Of a stretch of DNA of 64,000 nucleotides, positions 1 through 9,361 are shown one piece after another (position 1 is the stretch's first letter; each line of letters opens with the position of its first letter). The notes under the pieces are model-generated. The model was not told where the DNA came from and did not search any database. It was given only the letters and a program-made list of their open reading frames with translations. The stretch is taken from contig NZ_CP046804.1 of the NCBI RefSeq assembly GCF_009763805.1, positions 2,728,001 through 2,792,000 on the forward strand, written 5' to 3'. A program made the position numbers and the translations under genes. This DNA is from Vibrio cidicii. Lineage in GTDB: Bacteria; Pseudomonadota; Gammaproteobacteria; Enterobacterales; Vibrionaceae.

Positions 1-746
1 TGCCCTGCTGCTTGTTGTCGCCTTTGAGCGCTTGGGTCAAATTGAGCGCTTCCCGGCTCATCTGCTCGTTGAGGCGCTGCAAATTTTTCAGCTCATGCAC
101 TAAGGTGTGGCGCTCTTTCGCTTCTTGGCTAAAACTGTCGTTAACCTGCTTTTTGAACCCTTCCAACTGCTCTTTCAGCGGCGAGAGCAACCCCTCTAAA
201 CTGAGGCGATTTTGTTGATCCACTTTGGCGGTTTTCTCTTCAAACAGCTGGTTCGCCAGCAGCTCGAAACTGCTGCTTGAGGCGCGTTTCCGCCTGTTCA
301 AGCAACTGCAACTTCTCTTGATTGGCTTGATTGACCTGCTCATGGCGTGCTTGCTGCTCACGCAGTTGTGTCTCTAAGCTCGCTTTTTCTTCACGCAGGC
401 GGCTTAACTCGTCGGCGTAGTGCTGGCGTTCTTGTTTGACCGCCTCGAAGTAGCGCAACTTCTCTAGCGCGGCCATCAATTTGCCATGCGACTGTTTGAC
501 CTCAAACGCCGCTTTATCGCGCTCTTCGTCGTATTCATCCAGCTCGCTTTGCGCTTGGGCCAGGGTGCGCGTGAGCTGCTCAATCTGGCTTTTGGCCAGT
601 TGCTTGTCGCTTTCAAGCTGCTGCAAAAGCAACTGATTCTGATAGGCGAATTTCTGTTTGGTCCACCAACTGGCGAACGCGGCACTGCAGGTTGCGGCGC
701 CCACGACCGCCAGCAATAGGGTCTGATTTTCGATAATCCATTGCAT
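1..746 (-). CDS. rmuC: DNA recombination protein RmuC, N-terminal part, frameshifted, runs off window
   Basis: RmuC-family protein, linked by family knowledge to limiting inverted-repeat recombination; its nuclease-like domain would lie beyond the window edge. Seen here are an N-terminal hydrophobic anchor (about residues 8-28) and a long Gln/Glu-rich coiled coil. The frame that starts at 746 stops at 240. The expected protein continues in another frame to position 1 as FELLANQLFEEKTAKVDQQN. Deleting one A of the run at 267-269 (GAAAC, expected GAAC) joins the two parts. The start ATG at 744-746 is preceded by an AAGGAG-like site on the minus strand (TTATTATGCAATGG context is close, so the spacing is approximate). 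I regard the break as one of twelve identical GTTC-type sequence errors, not gene decay. Confidence 0.85.
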
Positions 747-877
747 AATAAGGAGTTGACCGAGCTAAGATGCGTGCTTCAATGGTATTTTGGTACTGGA
801 TAAATGTCCAGTTTGTTGCCCAGAAAATCCTCGCTTACACTGGCTGTTTTGTCTCTCCGCTATTGAAACGAGGAATC

Positions 878-1783
878 ATGAACGAGCGTCGCGCCCTAGG
901 ATTTGGCCTTGCTGCTGTCCTGCTTTGGTCTACCGTAGCCACTGCATTTAAACTGACTCTGGCCGAATTTACCCCGATCCAGATGCTCACCATCGCCAGC
1001 ATGGTCTCGGCCATGGCTCTGCTTGTTATCTGTGCGCTGCAAGGCAAGCTGGGGCAAGTTGTCAGCACTTTTCTCGCCAACCCCTGGTATTACCTGATGC
1101 TTGGGCTGATTAACCCGCTAGCCTATTATCTCATCTTGTTTAAAGCCTATGACCTGCTGCCCGCGTCGCAGGCACAAGCGATCAACTACAGTTGGGCGAT
1201 CACCTTGACGCTGATGGCGGCGGTGTTTCTTGGGCAGAAAATTCGCAAGCAAGATTGGGTGGCATGCCTGTTCAGCTATTTCGGGGTGATTGTGATTGCC
1301 ACCAAAGGCGATGTGCTCGGTTTGTCGTTTGACAGCCCAACTGGGGTGGCGCTGGCACTCATTTCCACTTTGTTATGGGCTGGTTACTGGATTCTCAATA
1401 CCAAAAACCGCGCCGATCCGATTGTCGGCGTGCTCCTTGGCTTTCTGGTCGCCATCCCGTTTGCGCTCGGGCTGTGTGTTTATGAAGGTGCGAAATGGCA
1501 CACTATCAGTGTGCAAGGCTGGCTGGCGGTCACCTATGTCGGGCTGTTTGAAATGGGGGTTACATTTGTCCTTTGGCTCTCAGCACTCAAACAGACCAAC
1601 AACACGGCGCGCATCAGCAATCTGATTTTTGCTTCGCCATTCATTTCGCTGATGCTACTGGCCACCATCATCGGCGAAGAGATCCATCCGACCACCTTAA
1701 TGGGGCTAGTGCTGATTATCGCCGGACTGGTGATTCAGCAGTTGAAATGGGGTAAAAACAAGCTCGCCACTGGCGATGCTTAA
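878..1783 (+). CDS. EamA/DMT-family transporter
   Basis: Inner-membrane drug/metabolite-superfamily transporter of 301 aa with about ten hydrophobic segments arranged as two EamA repeats. The start chosen is the ATG at 878, with GAGG just upstream and the opening MNERRALGFGL leading straight into the first membrane helix. A longer in-frame extension from 770 would add a non-homologous leader. The substrate cannot be read from the sequence. The gene is divergent from rmuC and convergent with the HDOD gene, only 18 bases away, with no clear terminator between them. Confidence 0.85.
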   Translation: MNERRALGFGLAAVLLWSTVATAFKLTLAEFTPIQMLTIASMVSAMALLVICALQGKLGQVVSTFLANPWYYLMLGLINPLAYYLILFKAYDLLPASQAQAINYSWAITLTLMAAVFLGQKIRKQDWVACLFSYFGVIVIATKGDVLGLSFDSPTGVALALISTLLWAGYWILNTKNRADPIVGVLLGFLVAIPFALGLCVYEGAKWHTISVQGWLAVTYVGLFEMGVTFVLWLSALKQTNNTARISNLIFASPFISLMLLATIIGEEIHPTTLMGLVLIIAGLVIQQLKWGKNKLATGDA

Positions 1784-1801
1784 CGCCCATGCCTTTCTGG
1801 C

Positions 1802-2633
1802 CTACATGGTTAAAATATCGTGGGCCATCTGGCTGCCTTGGCCGCGAATTTGGTCGACGACAAACGCGCGTCCGGGCGAAATGCCAAGCGCGGTTGCGGC
1901 GGGATGCTCAGCCAAGTAGCACTGCTTTTCTTCTTCATCCTGCATGGTGTCCCAACAACGGCTGACATCGCGCGCCAGATAAAGCAAGCAAGCGAGCCGC
2001 TTGGCCACTTTTGCTCGCCCAGGATGGTTGATGTTTTCAATCGCATCTTTCATCTCGAGTGGGAACTGCCACGCTTCAGCCAGTTTGACACCGAGTTTCT
2101 ACCGCATCTGTACCCAGCACCTGTCGCTGCGCCGCCAGGGGCTTCATCCCTTGCTCAATGCGTTCGCGGATCATCAGCGCTTGCTCTGGTACTAAGGCGT
2201 GAATCATCAGTTCACCGATGTTGTGCAACACACCGGTGGTAAAGACTTCGCTACTGTCGAGCTTGGCCTGATCGGCCAAACGGCTGGCAATCATGGCGAT
2301 ATCAAAGGTCTCTGCCCAGTAGCTTTTCAGATCGAGCGTTTCCACCCTAGGAAACGCGCCACAGATGATGGATGAGGAGACCAAAGTGCGCACCGCCTTA
2401 GTACCAACCCGCACGACAGCTTCATGGAGATTGTAGATTGGCTGGTTACCGGCAAAGTAAGCCGAGTTCGCCATACGCAGCAAACGCGCGCTCAACACCT
2501 GATCCATCGCCAATTTTTGCGACAGTTCAGCAAAGCTAAAATCATCCCGATTCACCATAACCAAAAGCTCTTGCAACACACTTTCGATCCGTGGCAACTC
2601 ATTGAGACGCGAGATCAGCGCATCTTGGGACAT
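1802..2633 (-). CDS. HDOD-domain signalling protein, frameshifted
   Basis: Protein of 276 aa after correction, made almost entirely of one HDOD domain (an HD-related domain without phosphohydrolase activity found in bacterial signalling proteins). Recognisable motifs are LPRIESVLQELL, SARLLRMANSAYF, and GVLHNIGELMIHALVP, followed after the break by LEMKDAIENINHP. The start is the ATG at 2631-2633, preceded by AAGGAGAAAGTT. The frame breaks after VLGTDAVE. Removing one T of the run at 2096-2098 on the plus strand (GAGTTTCT, expected GAGTTCT) restores ELGVKLAEAWQF and full length. It sits beside a GGDEF-EAL gene, so a signalling role is plausible, but no partner is shown. The break looks like a sequence error. 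Confidence 0.85.
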
Positions 2634-2944
2634 AACTTTCTCCTTAACATCAGCAGAGTCATTAAATATAGCGCATACAGCTCTATTTAGGACCAAACAA
2701 CAGCTCAAGATACGCAATAAAAAGAATGTTTTAGGCAATATATTGCTTATTTTGAGACACTCATCGGGCCAGAATTATAGACAAAACTTGCAATTTCACC
2801 TTGGGAAAGTGCGGTGAGTTGGTTAGGATATAACCAATTTTATAACATCGTTTGCGCTGATGCGAAACGCGGTTCAGTACGCGCTCGCGCCAGTCGGTTT
2901 TTTTCGGGCGCAACCTTGGCCCCTTTTTTCTGCTGCTATTACCT
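2634..2944. other. Intergenic region between divergent signalling genes
   Basis: About 310 bases between the HDOD gene (minus) and the GGDEF-EAL gene (plus). It should hold both promoters. It is AT-rich near the HDOD start and changes to a GC-rich stretch with two T-runs at 2899-2905 and 2933-2938. I see no RNA gene and no convincing operator. The long plus-strand frame that opens at 2814 in this stretch is the wrong frame for the true N-terminus of the next gene. Confidence 0.5.
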
Positions 2945-5420
2945 ATGTTTCGCTTTGCTATCTCCCATGACGTACTCGCCAACTGGAAACAGAAGATCAC
3001 CCAAGCTTCTGAGTTTCTCGATTGCGACTGCTATTTTTACTCTTTCAGCTACACGGGGCAGTGGATGCTCGAGTTTCGCCATGCCCAGCGGCAGCCAAAG
3101 CCATTTGGGAGTCGAGATCTACGCCAAACTTGAGCAGTGGCAGGCAGAATGGCCCACAGGGCAAACCGAAGCGCACTATCAAACGGTGAACGATCAAACG
3201 ATCGCACTCAGCCCGGTTTGGCTGCTCGATCAGCAGTTGTTTGGCGTGTTGATCGCCCGTTGTCGCAAAGCGCAGCATGCCGCGCCGATGGCCGTACAAC
3301 TGTCTGGGCTCGCCGCGACCTTCAGCTTTGAACTGGCGAACTTGTACCATCAGCAGCAATTGCGCCATCAAGCCGCTGAACTCACAGCCATACCAAAGTT
3401 GCAAGATTTTATCGACTGTCTTGAAGATCACACGTGGATAAAAAGTGTCGATGGTAAATATCTCGCCACCAACCAAAGTGTGGAGCAGGCTTGGCAAAAA
3501 AGTGCGCTTGAGATTGTTGGCCAGAGCGATTACGAGCTGTTTCCAGAATCCAGAGCGAAGAAGTTTATCGAATCCGATGAATTGGTCGTGGCCAGCGGCA
3601 ACCAACAAGTGGTCGAAGAGTGTTATGTGTTTGATGACCAGCAAAATAAGAGCTGGCTGGAGACGATCAAGTCTCCTATTCGTAATCGTCGCGGTGAGTT
3701 GATTGGCATTTTGGGTATGACGCGCAACATCACCCGTCGCAAACATATCGAAACCCAGCTTACTTTAGCATCCAGAATTTTCAACAACTCCCAAGAAGGG
3801 ATGGTGATTACCGATCACAACGCTCGTATTCTCGACGTGAATCAGGCTTTTAGCTCAATAACTGGCTACAGCGCCGAAGAGGTGGTGGGCAAAAACCCCA
3901 GTATTTTGCGCTCCGGTCATCATGACGATGCTTTCTACCAACAGTTGTGGCAGCAATTAGAACAGCAAGGTCAGTGGAAAGGCGAATTCATCAACCGTCG
4001 CAAAGATGGCAGCATTTACCCGCAATTAGCCACCATCAGTGCGGTGCAAGATGAGCTGCATGAGTTGGTCAACTACATCTGCGTGTTTGAAGACATTTCC
4101 GCACGCAAAGCCAATGAAGCCAAACTAGAGCGCATGGCGTTTTATGATCCACTCACTGGGCTGCCAAACCGCACGCTTTTGGTGAAATTACTGCAACAGC
4201 AGATTAAAAGCGGAGAGCAATCTGGACTAAGCTTTGCCACTCTTTTTCTCGATATCGACCATTTCAAACACATTAATGACAGTTTGGGCCACCTGTGCGG
4301 CGACACCCTGTTATCGCAGCTTGGCCGGCGTCTATCCGAAGCGTTGCACGGCCGGGCACACATCTCACGGATTGGCGGTGATGAATTTGTTGTACTACTG
4401 CCAGATCTGCAAAACGACGAGCAGTTGACTCAAGCGTTGAGCGACATTCTCAAAGTGTTCAACCGCCCCTTTCATCTCTCAGAACAAGAGAGCCTGCGCG
4501 TTTCAACCAGCATTGGTATCGCCCGTTTCCCGCAAGATGGCACAAACAGCGAATCTTTGCTGAAAAACGCCGACACGGCTATGTATCTGGCGAAAAAGAA
4601 TGGCCGTAATGGTTACGCGTTTTACTCGCCAGATCTGACCAATCAGTCGCTTTCACGCCTACGCTACCAATCGGCACTGCACGAAGCGTTGGAAAAAGAT
4701 CAGCTGTTTTTGCTCTACCAGCCACAGTTTAATCTTTACGAGTCGCGCTTAGTAGGAATGGAAGCCTTGCTGCGCTGGCAACATCCTGAGTGGGGATTGA
4801 TCTCGCCCGCCGAATTCATTCCTGTCGCCGAAAAAACCGGTTTGATTCAAGAGATAGGTTTATGGGTTTTGCGCAACGCCTGCCAGCAAGCCGCGACTTG
4901 GCTCAGTCAGGGGTACCGTTTTAGTCACATGGCGGTGAACGTGTCAGCGTTGCAACTGCAAAATCCGCATTTTATTAGCGAGTTACAAGATATTTTACAG
5001 GATACCCAACTGCCAGCGAGAAAACTGGAACTGGAGATCACCGAAGGCTTCCTGCTGCACGATCCGGTGAAAGCCATCCAAGCACTCAATCAGTTGCGCG
5101 CGATGGGCGTCGAGATTGCGCTGGACGATTTTGGCACCGGCTACTCATCGCTCTCTTATTTGAAAGGCTTGCCAATCAGCAAGTTAAAAATCGATCGCTC
5201 GTTTATCAATGACATTCCCGTCGATAGTGACAGCAACGCCATCGTCAAAGCGGTGATCGCCATGGGCGAAACCTTAGCGCTTACGGTGATTGCCGAAGGG
5301 GTGGAGAACCAGCAGCAAATCGACTACTTGATAAGCCAAGGCTGCTTATTGGGGCAAGGTTTTTATCTCGCTCGGCCACAAGATGCGCAGCAACTGGTTC
5401 AATTGATGGTCAGAGAGTAA
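2945..5420 (+). CDS. PAS-PAS-GGDEF-EAL cyclic-di-GMP enzyme, frameshifted near N-terminus
   Basis: Cytoplasmic cyclic-di-GMP turnover protein of 824 aa after correction. Order: an N-terminal GAF-like sensing region, two PAS domains (the second with TGYSAEEVVGKNPSILRSGHH), GGDEF (RIGGDEFVVLL), then EAL (MEALLRWQHPEWGLI, LDDFGTGYSSL, KIDRSFI, AEGVEN). The signature GGDEF and EAL residues are present, so both activities are possible. The RxxD inhibitory site before GGDEF is missing. The real N-terminus is MFRFAISHDVLANWKQ at 2945. It shifts frame at 3074-3076, where GAGTTTCG should be GAGTTCG, joining GQWMLE to FAMPSGSQS. No strong ribosome site precedes 2945, so the start is less certain than the rest. 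Confidence 0.9.
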
Positions 5421-5438
5421 TACTGACCATTTTAACAG

Positions 5439-5471
5439 GCGTCCTAAACAAGCCTGATTCATTTAGGACGC
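5439..5471. terminator. Inverted repeat between convergent genes
   Basis: Perfect 10-bp stem GCGTCCTAAA/TTTAGGACGC with a 13-base loop, placed between the convergent ends of the GGDEF-EAL gene and the flavoprotein gene. There is no clean T-run on either side, so intrinsic termination is plausible but not certain. Confidence 0.5.
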
Positions 5472-5479
5472 ACTCCTCT

Positions 5480-6667
5480 TTACACCCACTGCCCCGCGAC
5501 AAAGCCGCTCGACCAGCACCACTGGAAATTGTACCCACCGAGCCAGCCAGTGACGTCCATCACTTCGCCAATGAAATACAAACCAGAGACGGTTTTGCAC
5601 TCCATGGTTTTCGATGAGAGATAATCGGTATCGACGCCGCCTAAGGTCACTTCCGCCGTGCGATAGCCTTCGGTCCCGTTCGGGGCGATTTTCCACTGTT
5701 GCAAGGTTTCAATCACCGTTTGCCACTCTTTGCTGTTGTACTGTTTGAGCGGCTTGTCATTCAGCTCATTGCGCTCAATCAGCACTTCGACTAAGCGCTT
5801 AGGTAGCACCTTGGCCAAGGTGTTTTTCATGCTCTGGTTAGGGTGTTTTTCTAGGTTACGCGTCAGCAGTTCATGCAGATCGACTTCAGGCACCAGATTC
5901 ACGTTCACCGCTTGCCCTGCTTGCCAGTAAGAAGAGATTTGCAGTACCGCAGGACCCGACAAGCCGCGATGGGTGAACAGCAGCGCCTCTTTGAACATGG
6001 TGCCGTCCTCTGCGGTGATCTCCGACGGAATTGCGATACCGGAGAGCTCAGCAAACGCTTCTTTGTCCTCTTTGTGCAAAGTGAACGGCACTAATCCCGC
6101 GCAAGTCGGCACGACCGGAATGCCAAACTGCTCGGCAATCTTGTAGCCATAAGGGGTAGCGCCCAACTTCGGCATCGACAGGCCGCCTGTCGCCACCACC
6201 AAAGATTGGCATGCAAACACTTCTGCGCCCGCACGTAGCACAAAGCCTTGCTCGGTTTTTTCAATCTCGGTGAGTTGCACTTGGTAGCGCTGAGTGATGT
6301 TGGGTTGATCGCACTCACTGAGCAGCATGTTGACGATCTCTTTCGCTGAATCGACACAAAACAGCTGACCGTGATCACGCTCTTCAAACTCAATGCCGTA
6401 CTTGTAGATCATCGAGATAAAATCCCAATTGCTGTACTGAGACAGCGCCGACTTGACGAAATGCGGGTTGCGGCATAAATAATTTTTCGCTGACACATCA
6501 TTATTGGTGAAATTGCAACGGCCACCACCGGAAATGAGGATTTTGCGTCCTGGCTTTTTGGCGTGATCGACCACCAGTACCCGGCGGCCACGACGACCCG
6601 CCTCGGCGGCACACATCAATCCTGCGGCTCCGGCACCAATAATGACGACATCAAACTGTTTACTCAT
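5480..6667 (-). CDS. YhiN/HI0933-family FAD-dependent oxidoreductase (BaiN-like)
   Basis: Flavoprotein of 395 aa in the HI0933/YhiN family, soluble and probably NAD(P)H- and FAD-dependent; its physiological substrate is not established. The N-terminus carries the dinucleotide fold VVIIGAGAAGLMCAAEAG. Family motifs GRKILISGGGRCNFTN and the C-terminal GGYNFQWCWSSG are present, so the protein looks complete. The ATG at 6667 was chosen because MSKQFDVVIIGAG begins the Rossmann fold directly; a longer frame to 6712 adds 15 residues with no family support. It lies downstream of uspB on the same strand, but a strong terminator separates them. Confidence 0.88.
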   Translation of the reverse strand: MSKQFDVVIIGAGAAGLMCAAEAGRRGRRVLVVDHAKKPGRKILISGGGRCNFTNNDVSAKNYLCRNPHFVKSALSQYSNWDFISMIYKYGIEFEERDHGQLFCVDSAKEIVNMLLSECDQPNITQRYQVQLTEIEKTEQGFVLRAGAEVFACQSLVVATGGLSMPKLGATPYGYKIAEQFGIPVVPTCAGLVPFTLHKEDKEAFAELSGIAIPSEITAEDGTMFKEALLFTHRGLSGPAVLQISSYWQAGQAVNVNLVPEVDLHELLTRNLEKHPNQSMKNTLAKVLPKRLVEVLIERNELNDKPLKQYNSKEWQTVIETLQQWKIAPNGTEGYRTAEVTLGGVDTDYLSSKTMECKTVSGLYFIGEVMDVTGWLGGYNFQWCWSSGFVAGQWV

Positions 6668-6689
6668 GCTCGTGAATCTCTCTGGCAAT

Positions 6690-6718
6690 AAAAAAGGATG
6701 TGCAGTTGGCACATCCTT
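6690..6718 (-). terminator. Rho-independent terminator after uspB
   Basis: Stem AAGGATGTGC/GCACATCCTT with a five-base loop, followed on the minus strand by a run of T (plus-strand A run at 6690-6695). It ends the uspB transcript just before the flavoprotein start. Confidence 0.85.
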
Positions 6719-6770
6719 ACTTTTTCGCCGCTATTCTAATGCGAAAGCGGGTTATTTTCCAAGCACTCGC

Positions 6771-7094
6771 TTACAGAAGAAATGCCGCCAGCAGTGTCAC
6801 CCCCATCAAGCTGACAGAAAGAACAAACAGCTCGCGTACGCGGTCGCATTTGCCAGTAAACACAGGGTCATGATGATGGTGATACTCGCGGCTTTTTAAG
6901 TAGTGATAGAGGCGCACCTGTTTGGTGACATTCCCATGCGTGGTAAAAAAGCCGTTGCCATCCACTTGTTGATACAAGAGCGGGTGGGCTTCTCGCATAA
7001 TGTAGATAAGAGAACGCAGTGCGGTGAGATAGCGGGCCAGATTAACGCCAGTCACTACCATAAGCGTGAATAGGATAATATCTGCATTGATCAT
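6771..7094 (-). CDS. uspB: Universal stress protein B
   Basis: Small inner-membrane protein of 107 aa, matching UspB in length and features: one N-terminal membrane helix ([15 protein letters not shown]), a middle stretch with [13 protein letters not shown] and [15 protein letters not shown], and a C-terminal helix ending AAFLL. In enterobacteria uspB is a stationary-phase sigma-S gene linked to ethanol tolerance. Its place beside ftnA and uspA on this strand order is the usual Vibrio arrangement. A start at 7094 gives the family N-terminus and has AGGGAGGAAAAG upstream. Confidence 0.92.
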   Translation of the reverse strand: MINADIILFTLMVVTGVNLARYLTALRSLIYIMREAHPLLYQQVDGNGFFTTHGNVTKQVRLYHYLKSREYHHHHDPVFTGKCDRVRELFVLSVSLMGVTLLAAFLL

Positions 7095-7128
7095 CTTTTC
7101 CTCCCTACATCTTCAACAATGCTCAAGA

Positions 7129-7153
7129 GAAAAAGACGATCGTCGCCTTTTTT
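7129..7153 (-). terminator. Possible terminator between ftnA and uspB
   Basis: AAAAAG and CTTTTT arms flank a short CGA/TCG stem with one mismatch, in the gap downstream of ftnA. It is weak and could be only a partial block to read-through into uspB. Confidence 0.35.
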
Positions 7154-7179
7154 CCCGCTACCGGGAACTTAGCGTCCCG

Positions 7180-7707
7180 TTACGCAGCTGGAGCATCCAT
7201 CACTGAAGATGAACCTTCTTTCGCCAGTTGTGCCAGATCTTTGTCGATAAAGAACAGCGCCTTGCCGTCTTCACCCACAAGTTCGATCTTGTCTAAAATC
7301 CCTTTAAACAGCTTTTCTTCTTCGTGCTGCTCAGCCACATACCACTGCAGGAAGTTGAAGGTTGAATAGTCCTGACAGGTAAAGGCAAGGTGAGCCAGTT
7401 TATTGATTTGTTCTGTGATCATTTTTTCATGTTCATAAGTTTCACGGAACACATCACCCAAGCTCACGAAATCATGTTTTGGTGCGGCGATGGCGCCTAA
7501 AATTGGCAGAGCCCCAGTTTCGCTCACATAAGTAAACAAACGCTGCATGTGACCCATTTCTTCTACCGCATGCGTACGTAAAAACTGCGCTGCGCCATCA
7601 AAACCTTTATCTTCACACCAAGCACTCATTTGTAAGTATAGATTGGATGAGAAAAATTCCAGATTAATTTGCTCATTCAGTTGGTCGACCATAGTCTGAG
7701 ACAGCAT
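7180..7707 (-). CDS. ftnA: Non-haem ferritin
   Basis: Cytoplasmic iron-storage ferritin of 175 aa that oxidises Fe(II) and stores ferric mineral in a 24-mer. The ferroxidase signature is visible: Glu in [14 protein letters not shown], the [12 protein letters not shown] helix, and [11 protein letters not shown] near residue 130. The start is the ATG at 7705-7707 after AGGAGCCCAC; the frame extends 12 codons further upstream, but without a ribosome site. It is divergent from uspA and upstream of uspB, forming a stress/iron group. Confidence 0.93.
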   Translation of the reverse strand: MLSQTMVDQLNEQINLEFFSSNLYLQMSAWCEDKGFDGAAQFLRTHAVEEMGHMQRLFTYVSETGALPILGAIAAPKHDFVSLGDVFRETYEHEKMITEQINKLAHLAFTCQDYSTFNFLQWYVAEQHEEEKLFKGILDKIELVGEDGKALFFIDKDLAQLAKEGSSSVMDAPAA

Positions 7708-7875
7708 GTGGGCTCCTGATATTTTCATGTCTGTGGCTGGCAACTATAACACGAAAAATTCGATAACTCTTTGTTCACTGGATACGGTTCTGAGATCCCA
7801 ACGGCAAAAAACTGTTCACCTAAGTGCTAATGTTGAACTATACCCAAAGGGGAAAATGATAAAGGAGACCACACC

Positions 7876-8301
7876 ATGAGTTATCAACACATACTGGTTG
7901 CCATTGACCTGTCTGACGACAGCAAACTACTGATAGATAAAGCCGTTTATCTTGCAAAAGCACTGGAAGCCAAAGTTTCCTTTATTCACATTGATGTTAA
8001 TTATGCCGAGCTCTATACCGGCCTTATCGACATCAACATGGCCGAAGCCCAGCACCATGCGATGGAAGCCTCGCGCACCCAGCTGACCAATTTGGCGGAA
8101 TACGCTAACTTCCCCATTACTCATACTTTGGTCGGCAGTGGCGATTTAAGCAATGAGTTATGCGACACCATTGGCGAATACAATATCGACCTACTGGTGT
8201 GTGGCCATCATCAAGATTTTTGGAGCAAACTGCTCTCTTCTACTCGCCAACTGATCAACTGCTCGCCAGTGGATATGCTGGTTGTACCATTGAAAGAGTA
8301 A
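7876..8301 (+). CDS. uspA: Universal stress protein A
   Basis: Cytoplasmic universal stress protein of 141 aa, close to the enterobacterial UspA pattern: HILVAIDLSDDSKLL at the start, HIDVNYAELYTGLID in the middle, and VCGHHQDFWSKLLSS followed by VDMLVVPL at the end. This subclass lacks the G-2x-G-9x-G ATP-binding loop, so it acts as a non-ATP-binding UspA. A strong AAGGAG lies eight bases before the ATG. The gene is divergent from ftnA across about 170 bases that should contain both promoters. Confidence 0.93.
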   Translation: MSYQHILVAIDLSDDSKLLIDKAVYLAKALEAKVSFIHIDVNYAELYTGLIDINMAEAQHHAMEASRTQLTNLAEYANFPITHTLVGSGDLSNELCDTIGEYNIDLLVCGHHQDFWSKLLSSTRQLINCSPVDMLVVPLKE

Positions 8302-8367
8302 GTTTTGCTTTTGCCGCCCATCGCAAATCGGTAGACTGCGCGAATTGATTAATAATTACTCTCAGTT

Positions 8368-9255
8368 ATGTTTTATCTCAATGCAGTCACCCTACTATGG
8401 GCATTCTCCTTTAGCCTGATCGGCGTGTATCTCGCTGGTCAGGTCGATTCTTGGTTCTCTGTACTGATGCGCGTCGCATTGGCCAGTGTGGTTTTTCTGC
8501 CGTTTCTCAAATTCAAAGGGATCAGTAAAACGCTGATCGGCAAACTGATGCTGGTTGGCGCTTTTCAACTTGGCCTGATGTACTGTTTCTACTACCAATC
8601 TTTCCTGCTGCTATCGGTGCCGGAAGTGTTGCTGTTTACCGTTTTCACGCCCATTTACGTCACCCTGATTTACGACCTGTTGAAAGGGCGCTTCTCCCCT
8701 TGGTATTTGCTCACGGCGCTGATTGCCGTAGCTGGTGCAGCGCTGATTAAATTCTCCACCATTAATGAGAATTTCTTGCTGGGCTTTTTGGTGGTGCAAG
8801 GCGCAAACCTTTGTTTCGCCATCGGCCAAGTGGGCTATAAGTTCATTATGGAAAAAGAGTCGCTGGATTTACCGCAGCATACGGTGTTTGGCTACTTCTA
8901 CCTCGGTGCGCTGTGCGTGGCATTGGTGGCGTTTGCTCTACTCGGCAACGTCAATAAGCTACCGACCACTGATGTGCAGTGGGGCATTTTGATTTACTTG
9001 GGGCTGATTGCGTCTGGACTGGGCTATTTTGCCTGGAATAAAGGCGCGACTATGGTCAACGCAGGTGCGCTAGCGGTGATGAATAACGCCTTGGTACCGG
9101 CAGGGCTGATTGTCAACATTGTGATCTGGAACCGCGATGTTGATTTGCTGCGCCTTGCCGTCGGAGGCGGAGTCATTCTGCTATCGCTGTGGATAAACGA
9201 ACGCTGGGTGAAAGCGAAAGTCGAGCGCGACTACGCACGCGCAGTCCGTAAATAA
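8368..9255 (+). CDS. EamA/DMT-family transporter
   Basis: Inner-membrane transporter of 295 aa with about ten helices in two EamA repeats. It starts directly with a membrane segment (MFYLNAVTLLWAFSFSLIGVY) and ends in a short basic cytoplasmic tail. The substrate is unknown; members of this group are often annotated as carboxylate or amino-acid-derivative transporters. The stop codon lies inside the first copy of a 16-bp tandem repeat, so the C-terminus (AVRK) is encoded by repeat sequence. It follows uspA by 66 bases on the same strand without a clear terminator between. Confidence 0.85.
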   Translation: MFYLNAVTLLWAFSFSLIGVYLAGQVDSWFSVLMRVALASVVFLPFLKFKGISKTLIGKLMLVGAFQLGLMYCFYYQSFLLLSVPEVLLFTVFTPIYVTLIYDLLKGRFSPWYLLTALIAVAGAALIKFSTINENFLLGFLVVQGANLCFAIGQVGYKFIMEKESLDLPQHTVFGYFYLGALCVALVAFALLGNVNKLPTTDVQWGILIYLGLIASGLGYFAWNKGATMVNAGALAVMNNALVPAGLIVNIVIWNRDVDLLRLAVGGGVILLSLWINERWVKAKVERDYARAVRK

Positions 9256-9323
9256 AAAAGTCCGTTAATAAAAAAGTTCGTTGATAAAAAAGCCCGTTGA
9301 TAGAATAGTCCGTTAATAAAAAC
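9244..9323 (+). repeat. Five tandem 16-bp repeats over the stop codon of a transporter gene
   Basis: Copies begin at 9244, 9260, 9276, 9292 and 9308 with consensus GTCCGTTAATAAAAAA. The first copy contains the last codons and TAA stop of the DMT gene. Copies 3 and 4 carry single-base changes. The array ends exactly where the terminator stem begins. It looks like slippage-driven amplification of the gene end. Confidence 0.9.
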
Positions 9324-9352
9324 CGCCCACGACATGTGGGCGATTTTTTTTA
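9324..9352 (+). terminator. Rho-independent terminator
   Basis: Stem CGCCCAC/GTGGGCG with loop GACAT, followed by a long T-run. It terminates the uspA/DMT transcript after the 16-bp repeats. Confidence 0.88.
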
Positions 9353-9361
9353 ACGTCTCAC

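Noticed and set aside
770-877. Upstream extension of the DMT gene at 770
   Set aside because: The additional residues are not transporter-like, and the ATG at 878 has the ribosome site.
2814-3076. The N-terminal 87 codons of the long frame 2814-5420 as the true start of the GGDEF-EAL protein
   Set aside because: They have Arg-rich, low-complexity content and no family fit. The frame from 2945 reads as a sensible N-terminus and joins at 3074-3076 after one base is removed.
9244-9323. CRISPR-like array
   Set aside because: The 16-bp units are directly abutting with no spacers, so it is a simple tandem repeat.
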